The position numbers and the translations under genes were made by a program. From Paracoccaceae bacterium (GTDB lineage Bacteria; Pseudomonadota; Alphaproteobacteria; Rhodobacterales; Rhodobacteraceae), in contig WFQA01000100.1 in NCBI GenBank assembly GCA_015487255.1, positions 1 through 6,942 on the forward strand: a DNA stretch of 6,942 bases, in the 5' to 3' direction. Every line of letters begins with the position of its first letter. Within the stretch, counting starts at the first letter, position 1. A model generated the notes under the pieces. It worked only from the letters and a program-made list of their open reading frames with translations, ran no database searches and had not been told where the DNA came from. Positions 1 through 6,012 of this stretch are shown piece by piece.

Positions 1-315
1 GAATCAAACCACGACCGGCTGCTTGCCGAGATCCGCGACCATTACGAGGGAGAGCCGCCGGAAATGGTTGAAGAATTTCTGCACCGGTTTGAAACCGCGG
101 ATATCAGGGAAAAAGGCGGGTTGCTGGCGGAGATGAAACGCAGCCGGAGCCTGGGCAAGGCCGACCGGAAGCGCCTGCGCAAAGCCTATAAGAAAGAGCT
201 GGTCAAGCGCTCGATGGCGATCAAAATCGCAGCGGCCTGGGTGATTACCGTGCCAGCCGCCGGTGGGCTGGCCGCGCTGCTTTACTTCACCATCCGCGGG
301 ATTATGCTGCCCTGA
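1..315 (+). CDS. C-terminal fragment of a probable PiT-family inorganic phosphate transporter
   Basis: The frame is open from the first base, so this is the last 104 codons of a gene starting left of the window; the in-frame ATG at 64 is internal. What is visible is a charged, Lys/Arg/Glu-rich cytoplasmic stretch (roughly codons 1-72), then one hydrophobic helix (about codons 75-102) carrying AAAWVITVPAAGG and ending in YFTIRGIMLP. In PiT-type phosphate permeases of alphaproteobacteria the last membrane helix has this look (AWxITVPA near the end), which is the basis for the call. These proteins move inorganic phosphate across the inner membrane with a cation. The family's defining N-terminal motif is not in the window, so the identification rests on the tail alone. 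The gene converges on the beta-helix gene and shares a hairpin with it. Confidence 0.68.
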   Translation, partial: ESNHDRLLAEIRDHYEGEPPEMVEEFLHRFETADIREKGGLLAEMKRSRSLGKADRKRLRKAYKKELVKRSMAIKIAAAWVITVPAAGGLAALLYFTIRGIMLP

Positions 316-356
316 TGGGCAAAGGCTCAGCGCGCCTACAGCTATGATCTGGAGAA

Positions 357-385
357 ATGCCCCCCGGGATTAGGCCGGGGGGCAT
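357..385. terminator. Perfect 11-bp hairpin between convergent genes
   Basis: Arms ATGCCCCCCGG (357-367) and CCGGGGGGCAT (375-385) are exact inverse complements around a 7-nt loop. The hairpin begins 41 bp after the stop of the transporter gene and lies 5 bp past the stop of the beta-helix gene on the other strand. Read on the - strand it is followed by TTCTCC, a short T-rich tail; on the + strand there is no T run. It most likely terminates the beta-helix transcript and may act in both directions. Confidence 0.75.
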
Positions 386-390
386 ATAGA

Positions 391-2688
391 TCAACTCGCG
401 GTGTCACAGCGCAGGGTCAGCTGCAATGTGCCCCTGCGGGCAGCGCTCCAGTTTACAATCACCTCGTCCCCCGCTGCCCCGGAAGCGGTTGTGAAATACG
501 GGGTGTCATAGCTGGCAACCCCGCCGCCATCCTGAATTTGCCCGATCGCCGACCAGCCGGTCACCCCGCGCACCTGCGTGCCAAAGGGCACTTTATCGGC
601 ATGGGAGTAGGTCCAGCTTACGGCGGCCGAAGGCTGGTTTACTTCCACATAGGCCGGGTTTTCGGTGCGGTTGCTGACCTCTTCAAAATTATTGCCCTGA
701 AAGATCACGTTGCGGGTCAGGCTAAAGTCAAACCCGCCATTGGAGGCATCAACGCTCTCCACCCGGTCAATCACACTGCCACCAATAACCTTGAAAGTGT
801 TGCCAACCACCGAGACTCCGTCAATATGGTGGCCATTGCCATAAGGCGAAAGCCGGATATAGGTAAACCATGTCGGCACGCTGCTGACCAAAAAGATATT
901 GCCGGTGATCGAGAGCGCGCCAAAAGGCACGGTGTTTGGCCCGACATTGGTCAGATTCGCATGCTCATTGGCAACCTCGATGGTGCAATTGTCAATATAA
1001 TTGCCGGTAATCACGGAATTACCATTGCGCGCGGTAAACAAAATCCCCGCCGTGCGGTCGCCGACCGGGGCGCTGTCGCCCTGCCAGATATGGTTGCCGG
1101 TGATCATGTGGTTGCTACGGGCCATCACGGCAAAATGCTTGAAGCGCACAGCCACATTATCACGGACCTTCACATCGTTGAAATTGGTATTGAAAGCGAT
1201 CGTGGTGCGGTTTTGGGCCAACTCGTCATACTCATTGGAATACCACTCGTTATTATAGATCGACATGCCATAGCAACCCAGATTGGAGGAGGTTATGCCG
1301 CGGTCCTTTGGCCGCAAAAACCAGCTGGTATGCACATGCCAGGCATAGCCGCTTTGCGGCAGCAACAAGCCCGAGCATTTGCCAAGACAGGCAAACTCGA
1401 TATTGCTGATCTGAAAGCGCGAAAGCCCGTCAAAACCGGAGAAATCCAGCAGGTATTTGAAGCGCTCGAACGTATAGCTCTGCGAGGCGGCGGGGTTGAT
1501 CAGGCTTTGAGAAAGGGTGATGGTGCCCGCCCCGTCATCCTTGCTGGCCACATATACCTCACGGCCCACACCGGCACCGCTGACCAAAGAACCAACCGCG
1601 ATATTGGCAATATTCACCACATTGGAGAGCACGGTCGGGTTGCCGGTGGAATAGCTCGCGGTCGAGGTCACGGTTGTTGTGTCCCAATTCGCTGAGTCGA
1701 CCGCCTCCAGCTGCCCGTTGCGCAGCACCCGGCGATTGCCGAAATTATCCTTGTTGCCGACCGCTGCATGCACATCAATCGGTGCATCGAGCTGAATCCG
1801 CCGCCCGCCGAGGTCGAGCGATTCATGGTCGGTGAAGTTGAACAGAGCCGCCAGAGCGCGGGTCAGCGCCTCGCGTTCATTGCCAAAGGCGGCCTCGTAG
1901 GTTTTGTAATCAAAATTGGAGGTGATCTGCAATCGCGCCGTTGTTGGCATGACCAACTGCCCTTCAAAGCGAATGGGGGAGTTGATGGTCAGCGAGTTGC
2001 CAATGAAATACAACCCCTCAGAGACCACAACCTCGCGGCCCTGCGCATCCGCGTCAGCCGCCAGAAAGGCGAGGCGGTCATCGGTGATGCCATCGCCAAT
2101 GGCGCCGTAATCCCGCACATCGACCCAGCCCATCAGCTTGCGGTAAAAAACATCGGTCCGATCCTCGATCACCACCGATTCAATCCGCACAACCGCGCCA
2201 TTGTCACCGGTCATATCCAGGCCGAAATGGCCAAATACCGGCTCTGTGCCCCAGACCATATCCACCCCGGTGCGATCCCCGGTGCCGATAATGGCCCGGA
2301 TGGTATAAATTCGCCCATAGGTATCGGGCAGCAATTCCGGCCCGGTGGTATCCAGCCCGGTTACTTCCAGCCCGCCCGGCCCGCCGGCCCATGCGCCAAT
2401 GCGAAAGCTCGGAAAAAGCCCGCTCAGCACTTTAAAGCGAATGGTCACCTCCAGATAGCAGCCCGGTAAAATCGGCGTATCACCCATATAGCGCAACCGT
2501 TGCAGGCTTTCGGTTTTTTGCAGCTCAAGGCACGGCCCGAAATCCGGGTCACTGGCCACGAGCGCGGCATTCGCCGCCCCGTCATAAGTGGCCGAACCCG
2601 GCGTGCCATCCTCGCTTGACCAATCGCTCAGCCCGTCAATAAATGCAGGTGGCATAAAAATCAGACCATCGGTAATTGCCTTATTCAT
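391..2688 (-). CDS. Right-handed beta-helix protein (pectate-lyase-3 type), candidate GTA head spike GhsB-like
   Basis: This 765-residue protein starts with MNKAITDGL. I chose the ATG at 2688 because GGAAAGGG sits 7 nt upstream; an ATG 21 codons earlier would place this ribosome site inside the gene. Residues 1-185 form a beta-rich N-terminal region containing CLELQKTESLQRLRYMG and GHFGLDMTG. Residues 190-204 carry VDVRDYGAIGDGITDD, the typical entry to a pectate-lyase-3 beta-helix. Residues 337-410 look like an inserted beta module. From about 415 to 670 come helix rungs with recurring GN-x-hydrophobic turns (ITGNHI, ITGNYI, ITGNIF, VVGNTF, FQGNNF). There is no signal peptide and I cannot find the catalytic GH28 motifs, so binding rather than hydrolysis is more likely. 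Similar Rhodobacteraceae proteins are annotated 'GH28-related', and one group is the gene-transfer-agent head spike that binds capsule. That link is recalled, not tested. A surface or phage-type tailspike is the alternative. Confidence 0.8.
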   Translation of the reverse strand: MNKAITDGLIFMPPAFIDGLSDWSSEDGTPGSATYDGAANAALVASDPDFGPCLELQKTESLQRLRYMGDTPILPGCYLEVTIRFKVLSGLFPSFRIGAWAGGPGGLEVTGLDTTGPELLPDTYGRIYTIRAIIGTGDRTGVDMVWGTEPVFGHFGLDMTGDNGAVVRIESVVIEDRTDVFYRKLMGWVDVRDYGAIGDGITDDRLAFLAADADAQGREVVVSEGLYFIGNSLTINSPIRFEGQLVMPTTARLQITSNFDYKTYEAAFGNEREALTRALAALFNFTDHESLDLGGRRIQLDAPIDVHAAVGNKDNFGNRRVLRNGQLEAVDSANWDTTTVTSTASYSTGNPTVLSNVVNIANIAVGSLVSGAGVGREVYVASKDDGAGTITLSQSLINPAASQSYTFERFKYLLDFSGFDGLSRFQISNIEFACLGKCSGLLLPQSGYAWHVHTSWFLRPKDRGITSSNLGCYGMSIYNNEWYSNEYDELAQNRTTIAFNTNFNDVKVRDNVAVRFKHFAVMARSNHMITGNHIWQGDSAPVGDRTAGILFTARNGNSVITGNYIDNCTIEVANEHANLTNVGPNTVPFGALSITGNIFLVSSVPTWFTYIRLSPYGNGHHIDGVSVVGNTFKVIGGSVIDRVESVDASNGGFDFSLTRNVIFQGNNFEEVSNRTENPAYVEVNQPSAAVSWTYSHADKVPFGTQVRGVTGWSAIGQIQDGGGVASYDTPYFTTASGAAGDEVIVNWSAARRGTLQLTLRCDTAS

Positions 2689-2702
2689 CCATAAACCCTT
2701 TC
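2680..2702 (-). promoter_or_regulatory. Ribosome binding site fixing the beta-helix gene start
   Basis: On the - strand GGAAAGGG is followed by TTTATGG and then ATGAATAAG. The spacing of 7 nt supports the start at 2688. The out-of-frame ATG four bases upstream is too close to the purine tract to be the main start. Confidence 0.65.
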
Positions 2703-2788
2703 CGGTTTCACCAGCCCCCGCTACGCCCCGCGCGCATTCCCAGCCAGCCAAAATTCAAGATCGCGCAGCTTCGCGACTGCGTGAAAAA

Positions 2789-2803
2789 TTAACCTAAAAT
2801 TGT
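2789..2803. promoter_or_regulatory. CtrA-like site (TTAA-N7-TTGT), imperfect
   Basis: The + strand reads TTAA CCTAAAA TTGT. The alphaproteobacterial CtrA consensus is TTAA-N7-TTAA, with TTAACC a usual left half, so the left half matches and the right half is two bases off. It overlaps the -10 of the nearer promoter candidate. Short AT-rich matches arise by chance, so this is only suggestive. Confidence 0.22.
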
Positions 2804-2856
2804 ATGAAACATGTAAACGATGCGCGCGCTACCTGCTCTGCGGCGCAACATTGCAA

Positions 2857-2885
2857 TTTATAATGCATTTATATCAGCATGTTAG
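2857..2885 (-). promoter_or_regulatory. Candidate promoter for the beta-helix gene, with long leader
   Basis: Read on the - strand, CTAACA (2880-2885) is separated by 17 nt from TATAAA (2857-2862), a fair sigma-70-like pair in the AT-rich part of the 232-bp gap between the Ivy-like gene and the beta-helix gene. It would give a leader of about 160 nt. A second, weaker candidate lies closer to the gene: TTTACA (2812-2817), 18 nt, GTTAAT (2788-2793). Apart from these signals and a CtrA-like half site I see nothing coding in 2689-2920. Confidence 0.35.
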
Positions 2886-2920
2886 CTGGCTGTGGCAGTT
2901 ATTGGCACAGGGCTGGCTTA

Positions 2921-3718
2921 TTATTGCCCCATGATCTCACGCAGGGCGAGCGGCAAGAACCCGCCGGCATAGCCCCATATCTGCGGTGCCCTGTCAGCTT
3001 GCGCCATCGCCACCAGCATGCGCCCGTCGCGGATATTCACCGCCACCGCCACGCGATCCTGATCACAGCTGAATTTCTTGCAACCACGGCCCACAACCCA
3101 TTCGCCATCCTGCTCCATGGGGTTGGCAAGCTCCATCAGGGTTTGGGCGCGCAACAGCGCTGCTTCACCCATCAACGCCCTGAGCGGCAGTTGCAGCTCG
3201 CCGGCCGCCAGAAAATCAAACGGATAGCGGCCGATCCAGAAGCCCCAATCCCCCGCTGCCATGCCTGAATTGGCCAATGCCGCCTGCTCCAGCCAGACCG
3301 GGTTTTTGCCATCATATATAAAGGTCACCGGCCCTTGCCCCGGCTCTGCCGAGGGCATGGAAACCCGGAGCGTTTGCGCATCCCATGTGACCCCGGTCAA
3401 TTCCGCACAGGTGCCAAATTCTTCCGACCTGCGAATATCACCCGGCGTGGCATGCACCCATGTATAAAGCCTCGGGCAGGCATTGCCTCCGGCGGAATAA
3501 CCAACCAGCAGCAAATCTCCGACCCGGGCCTGGAAATCCGCGATATAGGCGTCCGGGGGCAGGTTCAGCATGGTATTGCCGATCACCACAACGCGGGTGC
3601 CATCGGGGGCTTGCAGAATTTGGGCCAAACCGGCGCGGGTGTTGGTATCCACCTCTTGCGCCGCAAGCGGAGAAAGGGCCAAGGCAAAACCGGCAATCGC
3701 CAAAAGGAAAGAACGCAT
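2921..3718 (-). CDS. Secreted protein with Ivy-like C-terminal motif, function unknown
   Basis: The start at 3718 gives a 265-residue protein with a clean signal peptide (MRSFLLAIAGFALALSPLAA, cleavage near residue 20) and a GGAG ribosome site 8 bases before the ATG; an in-frame ATG 16 codons upstream would bury that signal. The mature protein should be periplasmic. Residues 42-110 include GYSAGGNACPRLYTWV and FGTCAEL, with Cys81 and Cys104 a likely disulfide pair. Residues 208-240 hold GCKKFSCDQDRVAVAV, with Cys213 and Cys218 five apart. This matches the layout of the Ivy lysozyme inhibitor (CKPHDC, a short gap, then R-hydrophobic-AV). The histidine that Ivy uses in lysozyme contact is phenylalanine here, and the protein is much longer than Ivy, so inhibition should not be assumed. 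It lies downstream of lysK on the same strand and has its own candidate promoter. Confidence 0.8.
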   Translation of the reverse strand: MRSFLLAIAGFALALSPLAAQEVDTNTRAGLAQILQAPDGTRVVVIGNTMLNLPPDAYIADFQARVGDLLLVGYSAGGNACPRLYTWVHATPGDIRRSEEFGTCAELTGVTWDAQTLRVSMPSAEPGQGPVTFIYDGKNPVWLEQAALANSGMAAGDWGFWIGRYPFDFLAAGELQLPLRALMGEAALLRAQTLMELANPMEQDGEWVVGRGCKKFSCDQDRVAVAVNIRDGRMLVAMAQADRAPQIWGYAGGFLPLALREIMGQ

Positions 3719-3746
3719 CACAAGGCTCCACTCAAAATCAAGCGGT

Positions 3747-3774
3747 AGTTTACCCGGCTTTTGCAATCAATCAA
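3747..3774 (-). promoter_or_regulatory. Candidate promoter of the Ivy-like gene
   Basis: On the - strand TTGATT (3769-3774), 16 nt, TAAACT (3747-3752) form a moderate sigma-70-like pair in the 105-bp gap after lysK. Transcription would begin near 3740, about 22 nt before the ATG, leaving the GGAG ribosome site in the leader. Confidence 0.35.
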
Positions 3775-3823
3775 CCCCGCATCGGCCGGCTCGAAAAGGC
3801 GGCCAATCCGCTGCCAGCCAAGC

Positions 3824-5401
3824 CTACAAAAATGCCCCATCCAGCGCTTTATCAATCAGCTCCGCGGTTTCATCCACCCCGTAAAGCGCAATGAACCCGC
3901 CAAAGCGCGGCCCTTGCGAGGCCCCGAGCAGCACCTCGTAAATCGCCTTGAACCAGTCGCGCAACGGCTCAAACCCGTGCGCTTTGCCCACCGCAAAAAC
4001 CAGGCTTTGCAGCGCCTCGCCATCGGTCCCGCCATCCCATGCCCGCAGCTTATCCGCCAAATCCTCCAGCGCGGCCCGCTCCTGATCACTGGCCGCCCGA
4101 TACACCTTGGCCGGCTTCACAAAATCATGAAAATAGCGCACCGCCTGCCCGGCGGCCGCGTCCAGCCCCGGGTGGGTTTCTGGGCTGGCTTTAGGGGCAT
4201 ATTTATGGATAAATCCCCACATCTGCGCCTTGTTTTCCGCGCTCGAAGCCGAGGCCAGATTGAGCAGCATCGAAAACGGCACCACCATATCACTTTCGGG
4301 CGGCTGCCCGTTATGGATGTGCCAAACGGGGTTGTTCAACTGCGCCTTCAGCTCTTGCGTTGGAAAGGCGCGCAGCTGTTGGTGGTATTCATCCACCGCT
4401 TTCGGGATCACATCAAAATGCAGCCGTTTGGCGGTTTTGGGCTTTTGATACATAAAATAAGAAAGGCTCTCGGCACTGGCATAGCGCATCCACTGGTCGA
4501 TCGAAATACCGTTACCGGCTGATTTAGAAATCTTCTGCCCGGCCTCGTCCAGAAACATCTCGTAGACAAAATGCGCCGGGGCAGGTGCGCCCAGTATCCG
4601 GCAGATTTTGTCATAGATATGGGTGTTGGTGGAATGGTCCTTGCCATACATCTCAAAATCCACCCCAAGGGCGGCCCAGCGCGCACCAAAATCCGGCTTC
4701 CATTGCAGTTTCACCTGCCCGCCGGTCACAGGCATCGTCACCTCTTCGCCATCTTCGTCATCAAAGGTAATCGTGCCCGCTGCCGCATCCACCGATTTCA
4801 TCGGCACATACAGCACCCGCCCTGTTTTGGCCGAAATAGGCAGAAAAATCGAATAGGTCGCCCGGCGCTCCTCGCGCAGGCTGGCCAGCATCACTTCCAT
4901 TATTTCGTCATATTTTTCAACGCAGCGCAGCAGCACCGCGTCAAACCGCCCGCTGCGGTAAAAATCGGTGGCGGAGATAAACTCGTATTCAAAGCCGAAT
5001 GTGTCCAGAAACCGGCGCAACATGGCGTTGTTATGGGCGGCAAAGCTGTCATATTCACCAAACGGGTCGGGCACATCGGAAAGCGGGCGCTGCAAATGCG
5101 CTTCCAGCGCCGCCGGGTCGGGCACATTACCCGGCACCTTGCGCATACCGTCAAGATCATCCGAAAAGCAGATCAGCCGGGTCGGGATATCTGAGATCGC
5201 CTCGAATGCCCGCCTGATCATCGTGGTGCGCGCCACCTCGCCAAACGTGCCGATATGGGGCAGGCCGGAAGGGCCGTAGCCGGTCTCAAACAGCACCGCG
5301 CCGCTGGCCGGGGGCTGCTTGGCAAAGCGCTTCACCAGTTTCTTTGCCTCCTCAAAAGGCCAGGCTTTGGAGGTCATTGCCAATTCGCGAAGTTCAGACA
5401 T
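3824..5401 (-). CDS. lysK: Lysine--tRNA ligase, class I
   Basis: This cytoplasmic enzyme attaches lysine to tRNA-Lys using ATP. The 525 residues are normal for bacterial class I LysRS. Class I (Rossmann-fold) signatures are visible: ETGYGPSGLPHIGTFGE at 39-55, containing the HIGH-equivalent HIGT (49-52), GKDH at 253-256, and the KMSKS-equivalent KISKSAGNG at 290-298. The C-terminal half is helical, as expected for the anticodon-binding part. The class II enzyme LysS has neither motif. Class I LysRS is known from archaea, spirochaetes and many alphaproteobacteria. The start at 5401 is supported by AAAGGGA five bases upstream; the alternative Met9 has no comparable site. The gene is divergent from the TerB gene and sits upstream of the Ivy-like gene. 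I see no frameshift or missing motif. Confidence 0.97.
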   Translation of the reverse strand: MSELRELAMTSKAWPFEEAKKLVKRFAKQPPASGAVLFETGYGPSGLPHIGTFGEVARTTMIRRAFEAISDIPTRLICFSDDLDGMRKVPGNVPDPAALEAHLQRPLSDVPDPFGEYDSFAAHNNAMLRRFLDTFGFEYEFISATDFYRSGRFDAVLLRCVEKYDEIMEVMLASLREERRATYSIFLPISAKTGRVLYVPMKSVDAAAGTITFDDEDGEEVTMPVTGGQVKLQWKPDFGARWAALGVDFEMYGKDHSTNTHIYDKICRILGAPAPAHFVYEMFLDEAGQKISKSAGNGISIDQWMRYASAESLSYFMYQKPKTAKRLHFDVIPKAVDEYHQQLRAFPTQELKAQLNNPVWHIHNGQPPESDMVVPFSMLLNLASASSAENKAQMWGFIHKYAPKASPETHPGLDAAAGQAVRYFHDFVKPAKVYRAASDQERAALEDLADKLRAWDGGTDGEALQSLVFAVGKAHGFEPLRDWFKAIYEVLLGASQGPRFGGFIALYGVDETAELIDKALDGAFL

Positions 5402-5452
5402 AACAGTCCCTTTCAGCGCCCGTCATCAAGCGATGGGCAAGTTTTTCTCCGC

Positions 5453-5481
5453 TTCCTATTGTGCAGCGGCGTCCGGGTCAA
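5453..5481 (-). promoter_or_regulatory. Candidate lysK promoter
   Basis: On the - strand TTGACC (5476-5481) matches the -35 consensus at five of six positions. It is followed after 17 nt by TAGGAA (5453-5458), a weak -10. The leader to lysK would be about 45 nt and would include the AAAGGGA ribosome site. Confidence 0.42.
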
Positions 5482-5487
5482 TATTCT
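5459..5487 (+). promoter_or_regulatory. Candidate promoter of the TerB-domain gene
   Basis: TTGTGC (5459-5464), 17 nt, TATTCT (5482-5487), with an alternative -10 TATAGT at 5487-5492. The predicted start is near 5494, about 27 nt before the ATG, leaving AAGG seven bases ahead of the start. It interleaves with the lysK promoter candidate on the other strand. Confidence 0.35.
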
Positions 5488-5520
5488 ATAGTAAAGCACA
5501 GGCATGAAAAAGGTTAGATA

Positions 5521-5949
5521 ATGTCCGAAACCCAACTCCCCTCGTTTTCCCCGCAAGACGCGCTGGTCGCGCTGATGATTGCTGAATCCGCTTCTGACGA
5601 GGATATCACCAATTCCGAGTTGCTCAGCATCACCCGCATCGTTGACCATATGCCGATTTTTGCTGAATATGACCCCTCGCGCACCAAGCAGGTGGCGCAG
5701 GTGGTGTTTGACCTTTTCGAGGTTGAGGACGGGCTGGACGCGCTGTTTGGCATCATTCGGGCGGCGCTGCCGGAAATGCTCTATGAAACCGCCTATGCCA
5801 TGGCCTGTGATGTTGCCGCCGCTGATGGCCGCCTGCATCAGGGCGAGCTGGAATTCATGGCCGAGATCCGCTACGAGCTGAACATAGACCGCCTGCACGG
5901 CGCCGCCATTGAGCGCGGCGCCCGCGCCCGCCATATGCAACTGCCTTAA
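5521..5949 (+). CDS. TerB-family protein (tellurite-resistance TerB-like domain), stand-alone
   Basis: This acidic, all-helical protein of 142 residues has no signal peptide or membrane segment, so it should be cytoplasmic. It shows the TerB pattern of two matching halves. Residues 17-34 (ALMIAESASDEDITNSEL) and 93-110 (AMACDVAAADGRLHQGEL) align without gaps, with Asp26/Asp102 and Glu33/Glu109 in register; acidic residues of this kind bind metal in the family. AADG followed by GELEF is the classic second-half motif. TerB proteins are linked to tellurite resistance and stress responses, but no other ter gene is present here, so only a domain-level call is safe. AAGG lies 7 nt before the ATG. 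The gene is divergent from lysK and convergent with the outer-membrane protein gene. Confidence 0.88.
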   Translation: MSETQLPSFSPQDALVALMIAESASDEDITNSELLSITRIVDHMPIFAEYDPSRTKQVAQVVFDLFEVEDGLDALFGIIRAALPEMLYETAYAMACDVAAADGRLHQGELEFMAEIRYELNIDRLHGAAIERGARARHMQLP

Positions 5950-5952
5950 CAG

Positions 5953-5992
5953 GGCATGGTGGCGCCCCCGCCCCGCTCATCATGGCCATGCC
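5953..5992. terminator. Weak inverted repeat between convergent genes
   Basis: GGCATGG (5953-5959) is complementary to CCATGCC (5986-5992) around a 26-nt GC-rich loop; GGTGGC/GCCACC (5958-5963 / 5990-5995) is a competing pairing. There is no T run on either strand. The position in the 63-bp gap between the TerB stop and the barrel-protein stop is the main argument for a terminator role. Confidence 0.3.
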
Positions 5993-6012
5993 ACCCAACG
6001 CTCCAGCCAATA

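Noticed and set aside
538..1695. A 385-codon open frame on the + strand inside the beta-helix gene
   Set aside because: It is antisense to a gene with recognisable domains, its translation is rich in His/Arg/Gly/Ile with no motif, and there is no ribosome site at its start. It is a shadow of high-GC codon usage.
1768..2469. A 233-codon open frame on the + strand opposite the N-terminal half of the beta-helix protein
   Set aside because: Same kind of antisense shadow; no domain, signal or ribosome binding site.
391..2688. Active GH28 polygalacturonase or pectate lyase
   Set aside because: The fold signature is present, but the GH28 catalytic motifs are not seen and there is no signal peptide. 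A binding or structural role fits better.
2689..2751. Longer N-terminus for the beta-helix protein (21 extra codons)
   Set aside because: The extension contains the GGAAAGGG ribosome site for the 2688 start and is low-complexity Gly/Ala/Glu sequence, unlike the family N-terminus.
2890..2912. Hairpin CTGTG/CACAG after the Ivy-like gene
   Set aside because: A five-pair stem with an 11-nt loop and no T tract is expected by chance.
3781..3812. lysK terminator hairpin (GGCCGCC / GCCGGCC)
   Set aside because: Only five continuous pairs with a mismatch and no T run on the - strand, so too weak to call.
4571..5194. A 207-codon open frame antisense to lysK
   Set aside because: The opposite strand encodes the unmistakable lysyl-tRNA synthetase; this frame is His/Arg-rich without motif.
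5521..5949. Part of a tellurite-resistance operon
   Set aside because: No other ter gene lies in the window; neighbours are lysK and an outer-membrane protein in opposite orientations.
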